Positions 7,084 through 7,931 of a stretch of 7,931 nt of DNA are shown in pieces. Made by a program: the position numbers and the translations under genes. Below the pieces are notes generated by a model, which searched no databases, was not told the origin of the DNA, and worked only from the letters and a program-made list of their open reading frames with translations. Origin of the DNA: Desulfobacteraceae bacterium (lineage in GTDB: Bacteria; Desulfobacterota; Desulfobacteria; Desulfobacterales; UBA11574); the NCBI GenBank assembly GCA_002868985.1, contig PKTV01000371.1:1-7931 (forward strand), written 5' to 3'. Within the stretch, counting starts at the first letter, position 1; the number at the start of each line of letters is the position of its first letter.

Positions 7084-7931
7084 TTAAGCAGTGGAAGGTT
7101 CCAGCACAGGAATCGATGCCGGTGCTTTAACATCAGCACTATAGGGAGCGAACAAATCCAATGCCTGGTATTTCTTCCACAGATACCATCCTTCAGGATA
7201 TTTGTATATGTAATGTTCCATAAGTTTCAACACTACCGCTCCAATAGACATATCCCGGGACCGCTGAAAACGTTTTGCCATTTCTTCCCATGAAGTTACA
7301 ATAAATTTATATCGGTGCTGTTGATTTCTGTGCATCACACCAAAAACAATGGCGGCAGCACATCTTTTAGATAAAAGGTTGATGGTTTTGTCCAGATGAA
7401 TCTGTTGGCCCAAAAAATGTATTTTTTTATGAGGACAGGGCCTCCATTCATCTATTTCATCACACTGGGTAATTACAATTCGATTTTCTCTAAGGTCAGC
7501 AAAAATGGCCTTTGCGATATTGGGGGTGTGATCCCCATCAATTACTTTTACTGAAAAATTGTCTGCTTGATGAAAGCATAATTTTCGCAAACTATCTGAT
7601 GAGAACCTTGCAATAATTGTTACCGGATAGTTTTTTGCACCCAGGAAAGCCGGGATAAACTCGAGCCCCCCATAATGACCCGTAATTAAAAGAACGCCGT
7701 TTCCTTTGGCAAGCGCTTTTTCCAGGTCTGTCATACTTTCGCCCTCCACGTGTATTTTAAAAAAGGTTTTCAACGCTTCAGGGGCGCCAAAGGCATTAAC
7801 AAATTTTTCGTAGTAATGAAATACGATTCCCCGAAACACATTTTTGGTTAATGATTTGATTTCAACATGGTGTTTATAATCGCTAAAAACGGTGTTAACA
7901 GCCTTTTTGATTTGCCATTGTTCTTTTTTGT
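7084..7931 (-). CDS. LpxL/HtrB-type acyltransferase, partial (5' end beyond the right edge)
   Basis: The frame is open from the window edge to a TAA at 7086-7084, so at least 282 residues are encoded here. The first possible start in view, GTG at 7839, is not needed: the frame continues upstream with protein-like sequence (about 30 residues, ending SLTKN before that codon) and contains no stop, so the real start, and any N-terminal membrane anchor, lies outside. Counted from that GTG, the acyltransferase motif HYGGLE (H55-E60, the HX4D/E catalytic pair) is intact, ARFSS (78-82) fits the second block, HFLGQQ (141-146) matches the FxG block, and YPEGWYLWKKY (214-224) matches the conserved Pro-Glu-x-Trp ending of the lipid A lauroyl/myristoyl acyltransferase family (LABLAT). 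These enzymes transfer an acyl chain from acyl-ACP onto a hydroxyl at the inner membrane. It is the first operon gene in view. Acting on lipid A is possible, but family members also serve specialised lipid and polyene pathways, and the neighbours favour that. Confidence 0.85.
   Translation of the reverse strand, partial: KKEQWQIKKAVNTVFSDYKHHVEIKSLTKNVFRGIVFHYYEKFVNAFGAPEALKTFFKIHVEGESMTDLEKALAKGNGVLLITGHYGGLEFIPAFLGAKNYPVTIIARFSSDSLRKLCFHQADNFSVKVIDGDHTPNIAKAIFADLRENRIVITQCDEIDEWRPCPHKKIHFLGQQIHLDKTINLLSKRCAAAIVFGVMHRNQQHRYKFIVTSWEEMAKRFQRSRDMSIGAVVLKLMEHYIYKYPEGWYLWKKYQALDLFAPYSADVKAPASIPVLEPSTA

Noticed and set aside
7837..7839. GTG as the start of the acyltransferase
   Set aside because: The frame stays open with protein-like sequence to the window edge and there is no good ribosome binding site, so the true start is outside.

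Overview
The window looks like a chromosomal segment of a Gram-negative, probably anaerobic bacterium. An LpxL/HtrB-type acyltransferase, a B12-binding-type radical SAM enzyme and a GAF-containing histidine kinase with a Cys-rich front domain would fit Desulfobacterota (former Deltaproteobacteria). This placement is inferred from gene style only; no rRNA or other marker is present. Base composition is moderate and looks even, and I saw no insertion sequence, tRNA, rRNA, CRISPR array or phage gene.

Left part, + strand: positions 1-293 hold the 3' end of an unrecognised gene whose start lies outside the window. Its reading frame stops at 189, but the -1 frame continues without a stop to 293, one base before the next start codon. 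An A7 run at 165-171 is the natural place for the frame change. Then comes a complete M20D-family metallo-amidohydrolase (295-1473) with a strong ribosome binding site.

Right part, - strand: five genes face the amidohydrolase and are packed like one operon. In transcription order they are a lysophospholipid/lipid A-type acyltransferase (cut by the right edge), a B12-binding-type radical SAM protein, a sensor histidine kinase with a Cys-rich V4R-like front domain and a GAF domain, an enolase-superfamily protein of the dipeptide epimerase/muconate cycloisomerase type, and a TtcA-like PP-loop ATPase. The gaps are 54 bp, 2 bp, a 1-base overlap (TAGTG) and 15 bp, so the last four are almost certainly co-transcribed and the middle junctions are probably translationally coupled. 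The operon ends 23 bp from the amidohydrolase stop, in a convergent arrangement without a convincing terminator.

Taken together, an acyltransferase, a radical SAM enzyme, an enolase-type epimerase and a sulfur-transfer-type ATPase with an embedded sensor kinase look like an uncharacterised small-molecule or modified-lipid pathway rather than a housekeeping operon. Two of the enzymes depart from their family's usual active-site signature: the enolase-like protein has Arg where the second catalytic Lys is expected, and the PP-loop protein lacks the HxxDD-type motif while keeping the three Cys of the TtcA iron-sulfur site. The product cannot be deduced from this window.
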